This document shows, piece by piece, positions 7,440-16,771 of a DNA stretch of 64,000 nucleotides. The stretch is from JBGPGW01 sp046349515 (GTDB lineage Bacteria > Pseudomonadota > Alphaproteobacteria > CADEGL01). Made by a program: the position numbers and the translations under genes. The notes under the pieces are model-generated. The model saw nothing but the letters and a program-made list of their open reading frames with translations, made no database searches and was not told where the DNA came from. Within the stretch, counting starts at the first letter, position 1. Each line of letters begins with the position of its first letter. The stretch covers positions 434,001 to 498,000 of the forward strand of contig JAXMCE010000001.1 of NCBI GenBank assembly GCA_046349515.1, in the 5' to 3' direction.

Positions 7440-8396
7440 ATGCCCCAACCGATCTTCGACACCGTCGCCGTGGTGGGAAGCGGCGTCATCGGCCGCTCCT
7501 GGCTGCGCGTCTTCACCCGTGCCGGCTGCCGCACGCGGCTCTACGACCGTGATCCCGAGCAAGCGAAGCGCGCGCTCGCCTGGTTCGAGGAGGACACTGC
7601 ACTCGACGCGCGCGAGGGCTTCGCCTCGGCCGAGGACGCGAAGCGCTGGCGCTCCCTCATCACCCACCACACGAGCCTGTCCGACGCGGTCGCGGGCGCA
7701 GGCTTCGTCCAGGAAAGCGGGCCCGAGAAGATCGAGACGAAGCGCGCGATCTACCGGGAGCTGGACGAGGCCGCGGCGCCGGCGACGATCCTCTCGACGA
7801 GCACCTCCGCCCTCGACATCAATGCGATCGCGGGCGACCTGCCGGGCGCCCAGCGCTGCATCATGGCGCATCCCTGCAATCCCCCGCACATCATCCCCGT
7901 CGTCGAGATCCTGGCCAACAAGAAGACCGCGCCCGAGGTCACGAAGAAAACAATCGAGTTCCTGACCCAGGTGGGTCAGAAGCCGGTCGTGCTCAACTGG
8001 TACGTCAACGGCTTCCTCTTGAACCGCATCCAGGCGGCGGTCGTGCGCGAGGCGTTTCTCCTCGTCGAGAGCGGGGTCGCCGATGCCGAGGCGGTCGATG
8101 CCTGCATCAAGGACGGCTTGGCGCTGCGCTGGGCCTTCATCGGCAATTTCGGCGCCAATCACCTGAACGCCGATGGCGGCATCCGCGCCTATTTCGCGCG
8201 ATATGCCGACGCCTACCGCTCGATGATCGGCGATCTCGAGAACCGCGCGCCGAACTTCGACGACGCCACCATGGCCAAGATCGTGCGCGAGCGCGGCTTC
8301 GGCGAGACGCCGCAGCAGGTGCGTGCCTTCGCCCAATGGCGCGACCGCATGATCGTGCGCTTGAAGGCTCTCAAGGCAAAACATCCGCAAACCTGA
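7440..8396 (+). CDS. 3-hydroxyacyl-CoA dehydrogenase family protein (NAD-binding)
   Basis: A 318-residue protein with an N-terminal Rossmann domain (VAVVGSGVIGRSWLRVF), a catalytic-region segment AHPCNPPHIIPVVEI around residue 144, and a helical dimerisation domain (NGFLLNRIQAAVVREAFLL). Relatives oxidise 3-hydroxyacyl-CoAs or small 3-hydroxy acids, including carnitine dehydrogenases and lambda-crystallin-like enzymes. The ATG at 7440 is preceded by GAGG, and the family similarity starts there. The 48 upstream in-frame codons look unlike protein. It leads a four-gene run with CaiD-like, CaiC-like and acyl-CoA dehydrogenase genes, so it probably handles the hydroxyacyl-CoA made by the neighbouring hydratase. 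Confidence 0.85.
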   Translation: MPQPIFDTVAVVGSGVIGRSWLRVFTRAGCRTRLYDRDPEQAKRALAWFEEDTALDAREGFASAEDAKRWRSLITHHTSLSDAVAGAGFVQESGPEKIETKRAIYRELDEAAAPATILSTSTSALDINAIAGDLPGAQRCIMAHPCNPPHIIPVVEILANKKTAPEVTKKTIEFLTQVGQKPVVLNWYVNGFLLNRIQAAVVREAFLLVESGVADAEAVDACIKDGLALRWAFIGNFGANHLNADGGIRAYFARYADAYRSMIGDLENRAPNFDDATMAKIVRERGFGETPQQVRAFAQWRDRMIVRLKALKAKHPQT

Positions 8397-8435
8397 GCCG
8401 TGCCGCGCAAACGGACCTAATCACGGGAGGACAGG

Positions 8436-9224
8436 ATGAGCGACATCATCAAGACATCCGCCAAGGGCGGGATCCTCGAGGTGATCTTCGACCGGCCGCC
8501 GGTCAACGCGATCGATGCCGCGACCAGCCGACGCATCGGCCAGGTGTTCACGGACTTCAAGCGCGAGGATGCCCTCAAGGTCGCGATCATCACCGCGCCC
8601 GGCGATCGCATCTTCTCGGCCGGCTGGGACCTGAAGGCCGTCGCCGCCGACAGCGAGGGCGAAGGCGTCGATTACGGCCCCGGCGGCTTCGCCGGCATCA
8701 CGCGGATGTTCGATCTCCACAAGCCCGTCATCGCCGCGGTCAACGGTCGCGCGATCGGCGGCGGTTTCGAGCTGGCCCTGGCCTGCGACATGATCGTCGC
8801 GGCGGAGGGAGCCGACTTCGCGCTGCCGGAGGCCGCGGTCGGCGTGACCGCCACGGCCGGCGCCGTCCAGTGCCTGCCGCGCCGCCTTCCCTACCACATC
8901 GCCATGGAGATGCTTCTCACCGGCCGGCGCATGCCGGCCAAGGAGGCGCACCACTACGGCCTCGTGAACGCCGTCGTGCCGCGCGCCCAGCTCATGGACA
9001 AGGCGCGGGAGTACGCGCGCATGATCGAGGCCGGCGCGCCGCTTTCGATCCAGGCGACGAAGGAAGTCGTGCGCGGCACCGAATGCATGCCGCTGCCCGA
9101 GTCCTACCGCGCGCTCGAAGCGCGCAAATTCCCTGTCTACGAGCGCATGCGCGTCTCCGAGGACCGCATCGAGGGCCCGCGCGCCTTCGCGGAAAAACGC
9201 AAGCCCAACTGGAAGGGGCGATAA
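8436..9224 (+). CDS. caiD: Enoyl-CoA hydratase, crotonobetainyl-CoA hydratase (CaiD)-like
   Basis: A 262-residue crotonase-family enzyme. It matches E. coli CaiD along its length as remembered: the NAIDAATSRRIGQVF segment, the oxyanion-hole segments FSAGWDLKAVA and NGRAIGGGFELALACD, the FALPEAAVGV segment, and the ending IEGPRAFAEKRKPNWKGR. CaiD hydrates crotonobetainyl-CoA to carnitinyl-CoA. The start at 8436 has GGGAGGA 6-8 bases upstream. The gene order with a CaiC-like ligase and dehydrogenases fits CoA-dependent processing of carnitine/crotonobetaine or another branched or short acyl substrate. The CaiD assignment rests on similarity by eye, and other short-chain enoyl-CoA hydratases cannot be excluded. 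Confidence 0.78.
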   Translation: MSDIIKTSAKGGILEVIFDRPPVNAIDAATSRRIGQVFTDFKREDALKVAIITAPGDRIFSAGWDLKAVAADSEGEGVDYGPGGFAGITRMFDLHKPVIAAVNGRAIGGGFELALACDMIVAAEGADFALPEAAVGVTATAGAVQCLPRRLPYHIAMEMLLTGRRMPAKEAHHYGLVNAVVPRAQLMDKAREYARMIEAGAPLSIQATKEVVRGTECMPLPESYRALEARKFPVYERMRVSEDRIEGPRAFAEKRKPNWKGR

Positions 9225-9255
9225 GACGCTGGCCTGCCAAGGACAAGATCAGTCG

Positions 9256-10860
9256 ATGAAGACCGGATTTGAGCCGATGAAATCCGCGCAACGCCTCGTC
9301 GACCTCTGCGGCACAGACCAGGCGAGCGTCACGGACCTCATCCTCGCGCGCGTCAACGCGACGCCGGAGGCACCGTTCATCGTCCATGGCGGGCGGCGCT
9401 GGAGTTACGCCCAAGGCTTCGATGCCATGCGCCGGTTCGCAGGATTTCTCGACCGCACGGTCGGTGAGCGGCCCCGCATCGCCACTTATCTCTCGAAGCG
9501 GCCCGAGGCGGTCTTCGCCTGGCTCGGCGCCACGCTTGCAGGCGGCATCCATGTGGCGCTTCACCGCGCGCACAAGGGCGCCGTGCTCGAGGATCTTGCT
9601 GGGCGCGCGAAAGCGGACCTGCTCGTCACCGAGGCGGCGGCGTGGGAGACCCTACCGCCGCTCGAGCGCTGCGGCATCCGCCGTGTTCTCTTCGTCGATT
9701 CGATCCCGTCCGAAGCGTCCTCGCTCAAGGCAGCGCGGTTCGACTGGCGCGCGGTCGAATCCTCGCCGCACGGCGAGGTGCGCCCCTCCGTCCAAAGCGA
9801 CGTCATCTGCGTCCTCTACACCTCGGGCACGACGGGACGGTCCAAGGCCGTGCTCGTCCCGCACGGCATGTATGCGCGGGGTGCCGCCAACATCGCGGCC
9901 GCGCTCGACTACCGGCCGAGCGACATCCTCCACGACTGGATGCCGCTCTCGCATGTGGGGGGCCAGCTTCACAACACGCTTGCGACCATCGCCGGAGGCG
10001 GGTGCCTGGCGCAGTACGACACGTTTTCGCGCACGCGTTTCTGGGACCAGATTCGCGAGTCGCGCGCGACCGTGTTTTTCGGATTCTCGAACGTCATCTC
10101 CCTTCTGATGATGGCGCCCGAAAGCGCTGGGGACCGAAACCACACGCTCCGCGCCGGCCTCGTCGCGCACATGCAGGGCGACCTCCAGCGCGCCTTCGAG
10201 CGCCGCTTCGGCATCACGCTCGGCGACTCCTACGGCATGAGCGAGGGCGAGCCCATGACGCTCCCCAGCCCCGACACGCCGCCCGGGTCGTGCGGCAGGC
10301 CGGGGCCGGATTTCGAACTCGCCATCCTCGACGAGAACGACAACCGCCTGCCGCCCGGCGCGGTCGGACGCATCGTCATGCGGCCGCGCGCGCCCCATGT
10401 GATGATGAAGGGCTATGAGGACGACGACGAGGCGGCCGTCCAGGCCTGGCGCAATTTGTGGTTCCACACCCAGGATTTGGGCCGCATCGACGACGAGGGT
10501 TTCGTCTGGTACGTCGACCGGCTGAAGCACTCGATCCGGCGCGGGGGCGAGAACGTCTCGTCGATCGAGGTCGAGCGCACGCTCCTCACCCATCCGGACG
10601 TCCACGAATGCGCCGTCGTGGGCGTGCCCGATCCGCTCACCGTCGAGGCGGTCAAGGCGGTCGTCGTCGCGAAGACAGGAGTGACGATCGACCCCCGGGC
10701 GCTCCACGCCTTCGCCAAGGAGCACATGGCGCGCTTCATGGTGCCGCGCTACATCGAGTTCCGCGACGTGCTTCCCTACACCGACGTGGGCAAGGTCAAG
10801 CGCGACCTGTTGCGCGACCTCGGCCCCGAGGTGTGGGACGCGGAGCGCCAGTCCGCATGA
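9256..10860 (+). CDS. caiC: AMP-forming acyl-CoA ligase, crotonobetaine/carnitine-CoA ligase (CaiC)-like
   Basis: A 534-residue ANL-superfamily ligase. The adenylation motif is CVLYTSGTTGRSKAVLVPHG, followed by LGDSYGMSEGEP (A5 region), WFHTQDLGRID (A7), and VDRLKHSIRRGGENVSSIEVE (hinge with A8). The conserved A10 Lys is in DVGKVKRDLL. It resembles CaiC-type ligases, which activate carnitine, crotonobetaine or betaine-like acids to CoA esters. It starts 31 bp after the CaiD-like gene. ATG at 9277 is an alternative start. Substrate assignment is inferred from similarity and context and is tentative. Confidence 0.75.
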   Translation: MKTGFEPMKSAQRLVDLCGTDQASVTDLILARVNATPEAPFIVHGGRRWSYAQGFDAMRRFAGFLDRTVGERPRIATYLSKRPEAVFAWLGATLAGGIHVALHRAHKGAVLEDLAGRAKADLLVTEAAAWETLPPLERCGIRRVLFVDSIPSEASSLKAARFDWRAVESSPHGEVRPSVQSDVICVLYTSGTTGRSKAVLVPHGMYARGAANIAAALDYRPSDILHDWMPLSHVGGQLHNTLATIAGGGCLAQYDTFSRTRFWDQIRESRATVFFGFSNVISLLMMAPESAGDRNHTLRAGLVAHMQGDLQRAFERRFGITLGDSYGMSEGEPMTLPSPDTPPGSCGRPGPDFELAILDENDNRLPPGAVGRIVMRPRAPHVMMKGYEDDDEAAVQAWRNLWFHTQDLGRIDDEGFVWYVDRLKHSIRRGGENVSSIEVERTLLTHPDVHECAVVGVPDPLTVEAVKAVVVAKTGVTIDPRALHAFAKEHMARFMVPRYIEFRDVLPYTDVGKVKRDLLRDLGPEVWDAERQSA

Positions 10861-10912
10861 GCGGTGCGTCAAGGCATCTGCGCCACGAGCGGCACCGCGC
10901 GACCGATCGAGC

Positions 10913-12688
10913 ATGACCATCTACAAGGCGCCGCTTCGCGATTTCCGCTTCGTGCTCCACGAGGTCCTCGAGGCCGAGGCAGAGCTGAAAGTGCTCCGCG
11001 GCTGCGAAGAGGTTTCGGGCGCCCTCATCGACCGGGTGCTGGAGGAGGCCGCGCGCCTGGCCGAAAGCGAACTCTTCCCACTTAACCGCTCGGGCGATGA
11101 GGAAGGCTGCACGCTCGTCGACGGCGCGGTCTCAACACCCAAGGGTTTCAAGGAGGCATTCCGCCGCTACGCGGAGGGCGGCTGGTGCGGGCTCGCGGGC
11201 GACCCCGCCTTCGGCGGCCAGGGCCTGCCGCAAATCCTGGCCGTACCCGTCATCGAGATCATGGGGTCGGCCAACCTTTCCTTCAGCGACTACACGATCC
11301 TTGTGTCGATGGCCGCCGAGACCATCGGCGCCCATGCGACCGACGAGTTGAAGGTTCTCTACCTTCCGCGCCTTCTGGCCGGCGAGTGGGCCGCGACCAT
11401 GTGCATGACGGAGCCGCATTGCGGCACCGATGTGGGACTCTTGAAGACACGCGCGGAGCCGGCGGACGACGGCACCTACCGCGTGACGGGCACCAAGATC
11501 TTCATCTCGGGCGGCGACCATGATCTCACGCCCAACATCGCGCACCTCGTGCTGGCACGCCTTGCGGGCGCGCCCGCAGGCACGCGGGGCATCAGCCTCT
11601 TCCTCGTGCCCAAGGTGATCCCGCGCGCGGACGGCTCGCTCGGCGAGCGCAATACGGTCTTCCCCGTCGGGATCGAGCACAAGATGGGCTACGCGGCCTC
11701 CGCGACCTGCACGATGAGCTTCGAAGGTGCGCGCGCCTGGCTCGTGGGCGAACCCAATCGCGGCCTTGCCGCCATGTTCACCATGGTCAACTCCGCGCGC
11801 CTCGCCGTCGGCCTTCAGGGCCTTTCGCTCGCGGAGGTGGCCTACCAGTCCGCTTCGGCTTATGCGCGCGAGCGCGTCCAAGGCCGCTCGGCCGCGGGTC
11901 CCGCCTATCCCGAGCGCGCGGCCGATCCCCTGGTCGTCCACGCGGACGTGCGGCGCATGCTGCTCTCGACGCGCGCCTTCACAGAAGGGGCCCGGGCGAT
12001 CGCCCTCTGGCTCGCGCTTGCGATCGACCGCTCGACGCGCCACCCGGACGCCGAAGCGCGCGAGGAGGCCTCCGACCTCGTCTCGCTGCTGACGCCGGTC
12101 GTCAAGGCCGGGTTCAGCGATCTCGGCTTCGAGAGCTGCAACCTCGCCATGCAGGTGTTCGGCGGCCACGGCTACATCAGAGCCAACGGCATGGAGCAGC
12201 TCGTCCGCGACGTGCGCATCGCGCAAATCCAGGAGGGCGCCAACGGCATCCAGGCGCTCGATCTCCTGGGTCGCAAGATGCGGCAGAACGAGGGCCGCGC
12301 CTTCGACCGCATGGTGCGCATGGTCGAGCGCTTCTTGATCCGCCATCGGGGCGAGAAGGCCATGGCGCCCTTTGTTATGCCGCTCTCGATCGCGCTCGCG
12401 CGCCTCGCCGAGCTCGTCGACTGGGTGCGCATGGAGCGCGATCCCCATGCGATCGGCGCCGCCGGCGTCGACGCCATGCGCGTCTTCACGCTCACGCTCT
12501 TCGCCTGGATGTGGGCGCGGATCGCGGAAGTGGCGATGGCCCGCGCCGGGACCGATCCCTTCTACGCCGGCAAACTCGCCCTCGCGCATTACTTCATGGA
12601 ACGCATGCTGCCCATGGCGGAGGGACATGCGGGCGTCGCGCGCGCCGGCTCGGCGACGCTCTTCAGCCTCACGGACGCGGAGATATGA
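10913..12688 (+). CDS. Acyl-CoA dehydrogenase, long DmdC-type with extra C-terminal domain
   Basis: A 591-residue flavoprotein, longer than the usual 380-residue acyl-CoA dehydrogenases and typical of the DmdC-like branch. It opens with YKAPLRDFRFVLHEVLE. Canonical dehydrogenase signatures follow: WAATMCMTEPHCGTDVGLLKT, FISGGDHD, GHKMGY-like EHKMGYAASATC, and QVFGGHGYIRANGMEQLVRDVRI with the IQEGANGIQALDLLGRK end. Members oxidise acyl-CoAs such as 3-methylmercaptopropionyl-CoA. Many have other substrates. It ends the CoA operon and overlaps the convergent MFS gene by 20 bp at the 3' ends. Confidence 0.85.
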   Translation: MTIYKAPLRDFRFVLHEVLEAEAELKVLRGCEEVSGALIDRVLEEAARLAESELFPLNRSGDEEGCTLVDGAVSTPKGFKEAFRRYAEGGWCGLAGDPAFGGQGLPQILAVPVIEIMGSANLSFSDYTILVSMAAETIGAHATDELKVLYLPRLLAGEWAATMCMTEPHCGTDVGLLKTRAEPADDGTYRVTGTKIFISGGDHDLTPNIAHLVLARLAGAPAGTRGISLFLVPKVIPRADGSLGERNTVFPVGIEHKMGYAASATCTMSFEGARAWLVGEPNRGLAAMFTMVNSARLAVGLQGLSLAEVAYQSASAYARERVQGRSAAGPAYPERAADPLVVHADVRRMLLSTRAFTEGARAIALWLALAIDRSTRHPDAEAREEASDLVSLLTPVVKAGFSDLGFESCNLAMQVFGGHGYIRANGMEQLVRDVRIAQIQEGANGIQALDLLGRKMRQNEGRAFDRMVRMVERFLIRHRGEKAMAPFVMPLSIALARLAELVDWVRMERDPHAIGAAGVDAMRVFTLTLFAWMWARIAEVAMARAGTDPFYAGKLALAHYFMERMLPMAEGHAGVARAGSATLFSLTDAEI

Positions 12689-13889
12689 TCGGCGGATCGC
12701 GGCTCGCGACATAGGCGACGGACGCGAGCGCCAGGAGCACGGCGAGCGCTGCGAACATCCAGCCGTAAGCGGCCGAGTCCGCGACACCCCGTCCGCGCGC
12801 GGCCTCGATGATGAGCCCCGTCAGGAACTGCGCCGCCGCGAGCCCCATGAAGTTGAAGAAATTGAGGAACGTCATGCCGCGCCCCTCCTTCCCCGCCGGG
12901 AGGAACGCCCGGCCATGGGCCATGACGAGGCCGTAGCCGGCGCCGAAGATTCCGATCTCGACGAGGCCCGCGATCACGAGGGCGAGATCGCCGTCGGGCC
13001 ACGATGCGAGCGCGGCAAGCGTCGCCAAAGTCGCGGCCGAAAGAACGATGATGATCGGACGCGGCGAGCCGAGACGGAATTCGATCGCGCTCGCGACGTA
13101 GTTCGAGACGGCGAGGCCCACGATCATGGCCGCGAGGATGTTGCCGCGCGCGATCGCATCGAGGCCGAAGACCTGGTCGAGGTAGGGCCCGCCCCACAGG
13201 CCGCGCACGGTAAGCACGATGGCGCTGCACGTCGTGACGAACGGAACGAGCGGCCACAGCGCGGCCAGTCGCGCGACGGATGCGATGCCCCGGATGGCCT
13301 CGCCCAGAGTCTCCCGCGGTCTTGTCGCCTGCCGCAGCCGGACGAAACAGGCGACCAGCACGGCCAGGAGAAGCGTCGCCGCCGCCATGCCGATCATGGC
13401 GGCGCGCCAGCCCAAGCGTTCGGCCACCGCCGCCAAGGGTGTCGCCGAGCCAAGGAGGCCGATGTTGCTCACGGCCAGCACGGTTCCGGAGATCCGCGTG
13501 AAGCGCTCGAGCGGATAGACGCCGGCAATGAACACCAGGGTCGCGATGAAGAGCGGCGAGCATGCGATGCCCAGAAGGACTTGGGCCAGGAGCACGTCGG
13601 CGATCGAGGCGGCATCCGCGAAGAGGAGCGCGCCCACGACGCCGATGGCGAGGCAGAGGACAACGCTCCGCGCGATGCCCCAGCGGTCGATCGCGACGCC
13701 GATGGGAAGCTGCGCGAGCGCGAAGGCGAAGAACCAGATGCCGGACATGGTGCCGAGATCGGCCGGCGTCGCGCCCAGCTCCGCCGCGAGGTAGGGCGCC
13801 AGCACGGCCATCGTGCTGCGGTAGAACTGGCTCAGCACGATGCCGGCCGTGAGAAGGACGAGCGAGGGCACGACGCTAGACTCGTCCAA
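12669..13889 (-). CDS. Major facilitator superfamily transporter
   Basis: A 406-residue integral membrane protein with about 12 hydrophobic segments (for example LVLLTAGIVLSQFYRSTMAVL and WFFAFALAQLPIGVAIDRWG). DRWGIARSVVL resembles the MFS loop 2-3 motif. It is a secondary transporter with an unidentified substrate, likely a small organic acid by family precedent. The TTG at 13889 is used; a GTG six codons later is possible. It lies 30 bp downstream of the Baeyer-Villiger-type monooxygenase on the same strand, so import and oxidation of the same compound is plausible. Its 3' end overlaps the convergent acyl-CoA dehydrogenase by 20 bp. Confidence 0.82.
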   Translation of the reverse strand: MDESSVVPSLVLLTAGIVLSQFYRSTMAVLAPYLAAELGATPADLGTMSGIWFFAFALAQLPIGVAIDRWGIARSVVLCLAIGVVGALLFADAASIADVLLAQVLLGIACSPLFIATLVFIAGVYPLERFTRISGTVLAVSNIGLLGSATPLAAVAERLGWRAAMIGMAAATLLLAVLVACFVRLRQATRPRETLGEAIRGIASVARLAALWPLVPFVTTCSAIVLTVRGLWGGPYLDQVFGLDAIARGNILAAMIVGLAVSNYVASAIEFRLGSPRPIIIVLSAATLATLAALASWPDGDLALVIAGLVEIGIFGAGYGLVMAHGRAFLPAGKEGRGMTFLNFFNFMGLAAAQFLTGLIIEAARGRGVADSAAYGWMFAALAVLLALASVAYVASRDPPIISPRP

Positions 13890-13919
13890 GAACGAGGGAG
13901 GGTCGAGCGGCCGACACGG

Positions 13920-15617
13920 TCAAACGGTGGCTCGGTCGGCGTGTCGAGCGGAGTCCTGCTGAGGGTTCATGGACGCGCGGGTCATTGTGAACCCGCGATA
14001 GTGATCCGCGGCAATCTCGTCGCAGATCTGGCGATAGCGAGCGAGGCCGCCGACATAGGGCATGAAGACGCGCGGCTTGCCGGGAATGTTGGCACCCACA
14101 TACCAGGAATTGGCGAGCGGGAAGAGCGTCGCGTTGCCGACATCGGCCACGTGATCGGTCCAGTCGTTCTCCGCCTTGAGCGTGGGCTCGATGCCGACCA
14201 CCCCTTGCGCGCGAAGGTCCGCGATGCAGCGCGCGATCCACTCCACATGCTGCTCGATCGCCATCACCATGTTGGACTTGACCGACGGGCTTCCGGGGCC
14301 GGTCACGGTGAAGAGGTTGGGGAAGCCCGCCATCATCAGGCCGAGAAAAGTCCGGGGGCCCGCTGCCCATTTGTCCTTGAGCGTCTTCCCTTCGCGTCCC
14401 TTGATGTCGATCGCGAAGAGCGCGCCCGTCATGGCATCGAAGCCCGTCGCGAAGGCGATGGCGTCGAGGGCGAAGCGGCGGCCTTCCGTTGCAAGGCCGT
14501 CCGGCGTGATCTCGCGAATGGGATCCTTGCGCACATCGACCAGGGTCACGTTCGGCCGGTTGAAGGTCTCGTAGTAGTTCGTGTCGACGCAAAGGCGCTT
14601 CGTGCCGAAGGGATGGTCCTTGGGGATGAGAAGATCGGCGACTGTGGGATCGGCGACGGTGTCCCTGATCTTCTCCGCGACGAAGTCGACGACCACGTCG
14701 TTCGACTCCTTGCTCGTCAGGATGTCGCGATAGAGCGTGAGGATCGGGTCGCTGCCGCCGAGGCGCCAGATGTCTTCGAGCCGCCGGCGGCGCTCCTCCG
14801 GCGCATCGTCCGGGACCGCGCGCGTAGGGTCGGGCGTCAACGCCGTGCCGCCCGCCGAGCGCAGCGCGGCCTCGCGGTGCTCCCGATAGTGAGCCTTATA
14901 GTCGCGAAGGTACTCGGCATCGAGCGGATGGTTGCGCGCGGGAACCGAGAAGTTTGCCGTGCGCTGGAACACGTAAAGGTGCTTGGCCTCCTCGGCGATC
15001 ACCGGGATCATCTGAATGCCCGAGGACCCCGTGCCGATGATGCCCACGGTCTTGCCCGTGAAGTCGACGCCCTCCTCCGGCCAGCGGCTGCTGTGATAGG
15101 TCTCGCCACGAAACGTCTTGATGCCGGGGACGTCGGGGATTTGCGGCATCGACAGGCAGCCGGTCGCCATGACGCAGAAGCGTGCGCGAACGACCTCACC
15201 CGTGTCCATGGTGAGCGTCCAACGCCCGTCCTCCTCGCCATAGTGGGCGGCAACGACTGTCGTCTTGAATTGGATCGAACGGCGCAATTCGAACCGGTCG
15301 ACCACATGGTTCAAGTAGCGACGGATCTCGGCGTGGCCGGAGAATCGCTCCGACCAATTCCATTCCTGCTGGAGCGCCTCCGAGAACGAATAGGCATAGT
15401 CCATGCTCTCGGAGTCGCACCGCGCGCCCGGATAGCGGTTCCAGTACCACGTGCCGCCGACGCCTTCGCCGGCTTCGTAGACGCGCGCGGTGAGGCCCTG
15501 CTGGCGCAAGAGATAGAGCATGTAGATGCCGGAGAATCCGGCGCCCACGACGACCGCGTCGAGCGCGCCCGCCTCGGCCCCTGCGGGCGTCTTGTCCCCT
15601 GCCCTCACATCAGTCAT
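13920..15617 (-). CDS. Flavin-dependent monooxygenase, Baeyer-Villiger (cyclohexanone monooxygenase) type
   Basis: A 565-residue FAD/NADPH enzyme. The FAD-binding motif is VVVGAGFSGIYMLYLL, the NADPH-binding motif is VGIIGTGSSGIQMIPVIA, and FRGETYHSSRWP between them matches the Baeyer-Villiger fingerprint FxGxxxHxxxW. GGTWYWNRYPGARCD is also characteristic of cyclohexanone-monooxygenase-like proteins. Such enzymes insert oxygen next to a ketone to give an ester or lactone. The downstream acoC gene on the same strand contains an alpha/beta-hydrolase domain, but the link is only proximity. An MFS transporter gene follows by 30 bp. Confidence 0.88.
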   Translation of the reverse strand: MTDVRAGDKTPAGAEAGALDAVVVGAGFSGIYMLYLLRQQGLTARVYEAGEGVGGTWYWNRYPGARCDSESMDYAYSFSEALQQEWNWSERFSGHAEIRRYLNHVVDRFELRRSIQFKTTVVAAHYGEEDGRWTLTMDTGEVVRARFCVMATGCLSMPQIPDVPGIKTFRGETYHSSRWPEEGVDFTGKTVGIIGTGSSGIQMIPVIAEEAKHLYVFQRTANFSVPARNHPLDAEYLRDYKAHYREHREAALRSAGGTALTPDPTRAVPDDAPEERRRRLEDIWRLGGSDPILTLYRDILTSKESNDVVVDFVAEKIRDTVADPTVADLLIPKDHPFGTKRLCVDTNYYETFNRPNVTLVDVRKDPIREITPDGLATEGRRFALDAIAFATGFDAMTGALFAIDIKGREGKTLKDKWAAGPRTFLGLMMAGFPNLFTVTGPGSPSVKSNMVMAIEQHVEWIARCIADLRAQGVVGIEPTLKAENDWTDHVADVGNATLFPLANSWYVGANIPGKPRVFMPYVGGLARYRQICDEIAADHYRGFTMTRASMNPQQDSARHADRATV

Positions 15618-15664
15618 CGCCTCGCCTCATCATGACCGCCGCACGAGCGCGCAGCGGACACCCA

Positions 15665-16771
15665 TCACGCATCAATGAGCGCCGCGAGCAGCGCGTTCAC
15701 CGCTCCCGCCTTCTCCATGTGCACCATGTGGCCCACACCGTCGATCACATGGACCGCGATCGAGTCCGGCAAGCCGCGCGCATGGCTCGCGGGCAGGATG
15801 CGGTCCTCGGCACCCCAAATGACCTGGGCAGGCACGCGCAGCGCACCCATGCGCTCGCGCAAGACGAGCGCCTGCCTGCCGCCCGCGAAGGCAGCGCCGG
15901 CAACGGCCTTGAGCGCGGTCTCGGCCCCGTCGAGGCGCTTGTGGCGGAGAATGTTTTCGACCATGTCGCGGCCAACGAGACCCTCGTCGGCGAAGAGGCG
16001 CGCGAGCACGGGCGTCATATCCTTCCGACGGCCCGCGGCGATGAAGCCCTCGATGTATCCCATGTCGATCTCGGGTCCGAGGCCGGCGCTGCCGATGAGC
16101 GTGAGCGAGGCGACGCGCGCCGGATGGTCGAGAGCCAAGGCCAGGGCCGTGGCGCCGCCCAAGGAATGGCCCGCGAGATGGACGCGGTCGAGCGAAGCGG
16201 CATCGAGGAAGGCCAGAACCGCCTCCGCCATGGCCTTCACGTCGCCCGCACCGACCGCCTTCGACGATTCGCCGTGCCCCGGGAGGTCGAGCGCGTAGGC
16301 CGCGTGGTGCTCGGCGAGCGCGGGCTGGTTGAACATCCAGCTCTCGAGGCTGCCGCCGAAGCCATGGATAAGGACGACGGGCGGCCCTTCGCCCATCTTA
16401 CCGTAGCGGAGCTCGCGATCGCCGATGGCGATCATACGCGGCGCATCGGCCGCGGACTCGCCGCCCCCAATCACTTCGCTCTTGTGCGCCTCGACATAGT
16501 TCGCGATCTCGTCTTCGGGCACGTCGGCATCGGCGACGACGGCGATGAGACCGCCGGTCGGCGCGCGCTCGCCCGGACCCACGACGATGCGGCGAAGCAC
16601 GCCGCCCACATTCGATTCGAGGACGTTGGTGATCTTGGTCGTCTCGATCTCGACGATCTCCTGGCCGGGCGCGATCGTGCCGCCTTCGGCCGCGAGCCAG
16701 CCGGCGACCGTGCCCTCGGTCATGGTCATGCCCCATTTGGGCATGACGACGGGACGGATACGCTCGCTCAT
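15665..16771 (-). CDS. acoC: Acetoin dehydrogenase E2-like protein: lipoyl domain fused to alpha/beta hydrolase (AcoC)
   Basis: A 368-residue two-domain protein. Residues 5-80 are a biotinyl/lipoyl domain with the modified Lys in EIETTKITN. After a linker, an alpha/beta-hydrolase domain has the oxyanion segment VVLIHGFGG, the nucleophile in AGHSLGGATA, an acid in WGAEDRI and the His in GVGHMVHME. This is the AcoC architecture, in which the acetyl (or acyl) transferase is a hydrolase fold rather than the usual CAT domain. It overlaps acoB by 4 bp (translational coupling). No E3 subunit gene is adjacent. Confidence 0.88.
   Translation of the reverse strand: MSERIRPVVMPKWGMTMTEGTVAGWLAAEGGTIAPGQEIVEIETTKITNVLESNVGGVLRRIVVGPGERAPTGGLIAVVADADVPEDEIANYVEAHKSEVIGGGESAADAPRMIAIGDRELRYGKMGEGPPVVLIHGFGGSLESWMFNQPALAEHHAAYALDLPGHGESSKAVGAGDVKAMAEAVLAFLDAASLDRVHLAGHSLGGATALALALDHPARVASLTLIGSAGLGPEIDMGYIEGFIAAGRRKDMTPVLARLFADEGLVGRDMVENILRHKRLDGAETALKAVAGAAFAGGRQALVLRERMGALRVPAQVIWGAEDRILPASHARGLPDSIAVHVIDGVGHMVHMEKAGAVNALLAALIDA

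Noticed and set aside
12372..15635. A very long plus-strand open frame (1087 codons) opposite the MFS and monooxygenase genes
   Set aside because: Composition is Arg/Asp/His-rich with no domain signatures, and it is antisense to two clearly recognisable proteins. Long antisense frames are expected at this GC content.
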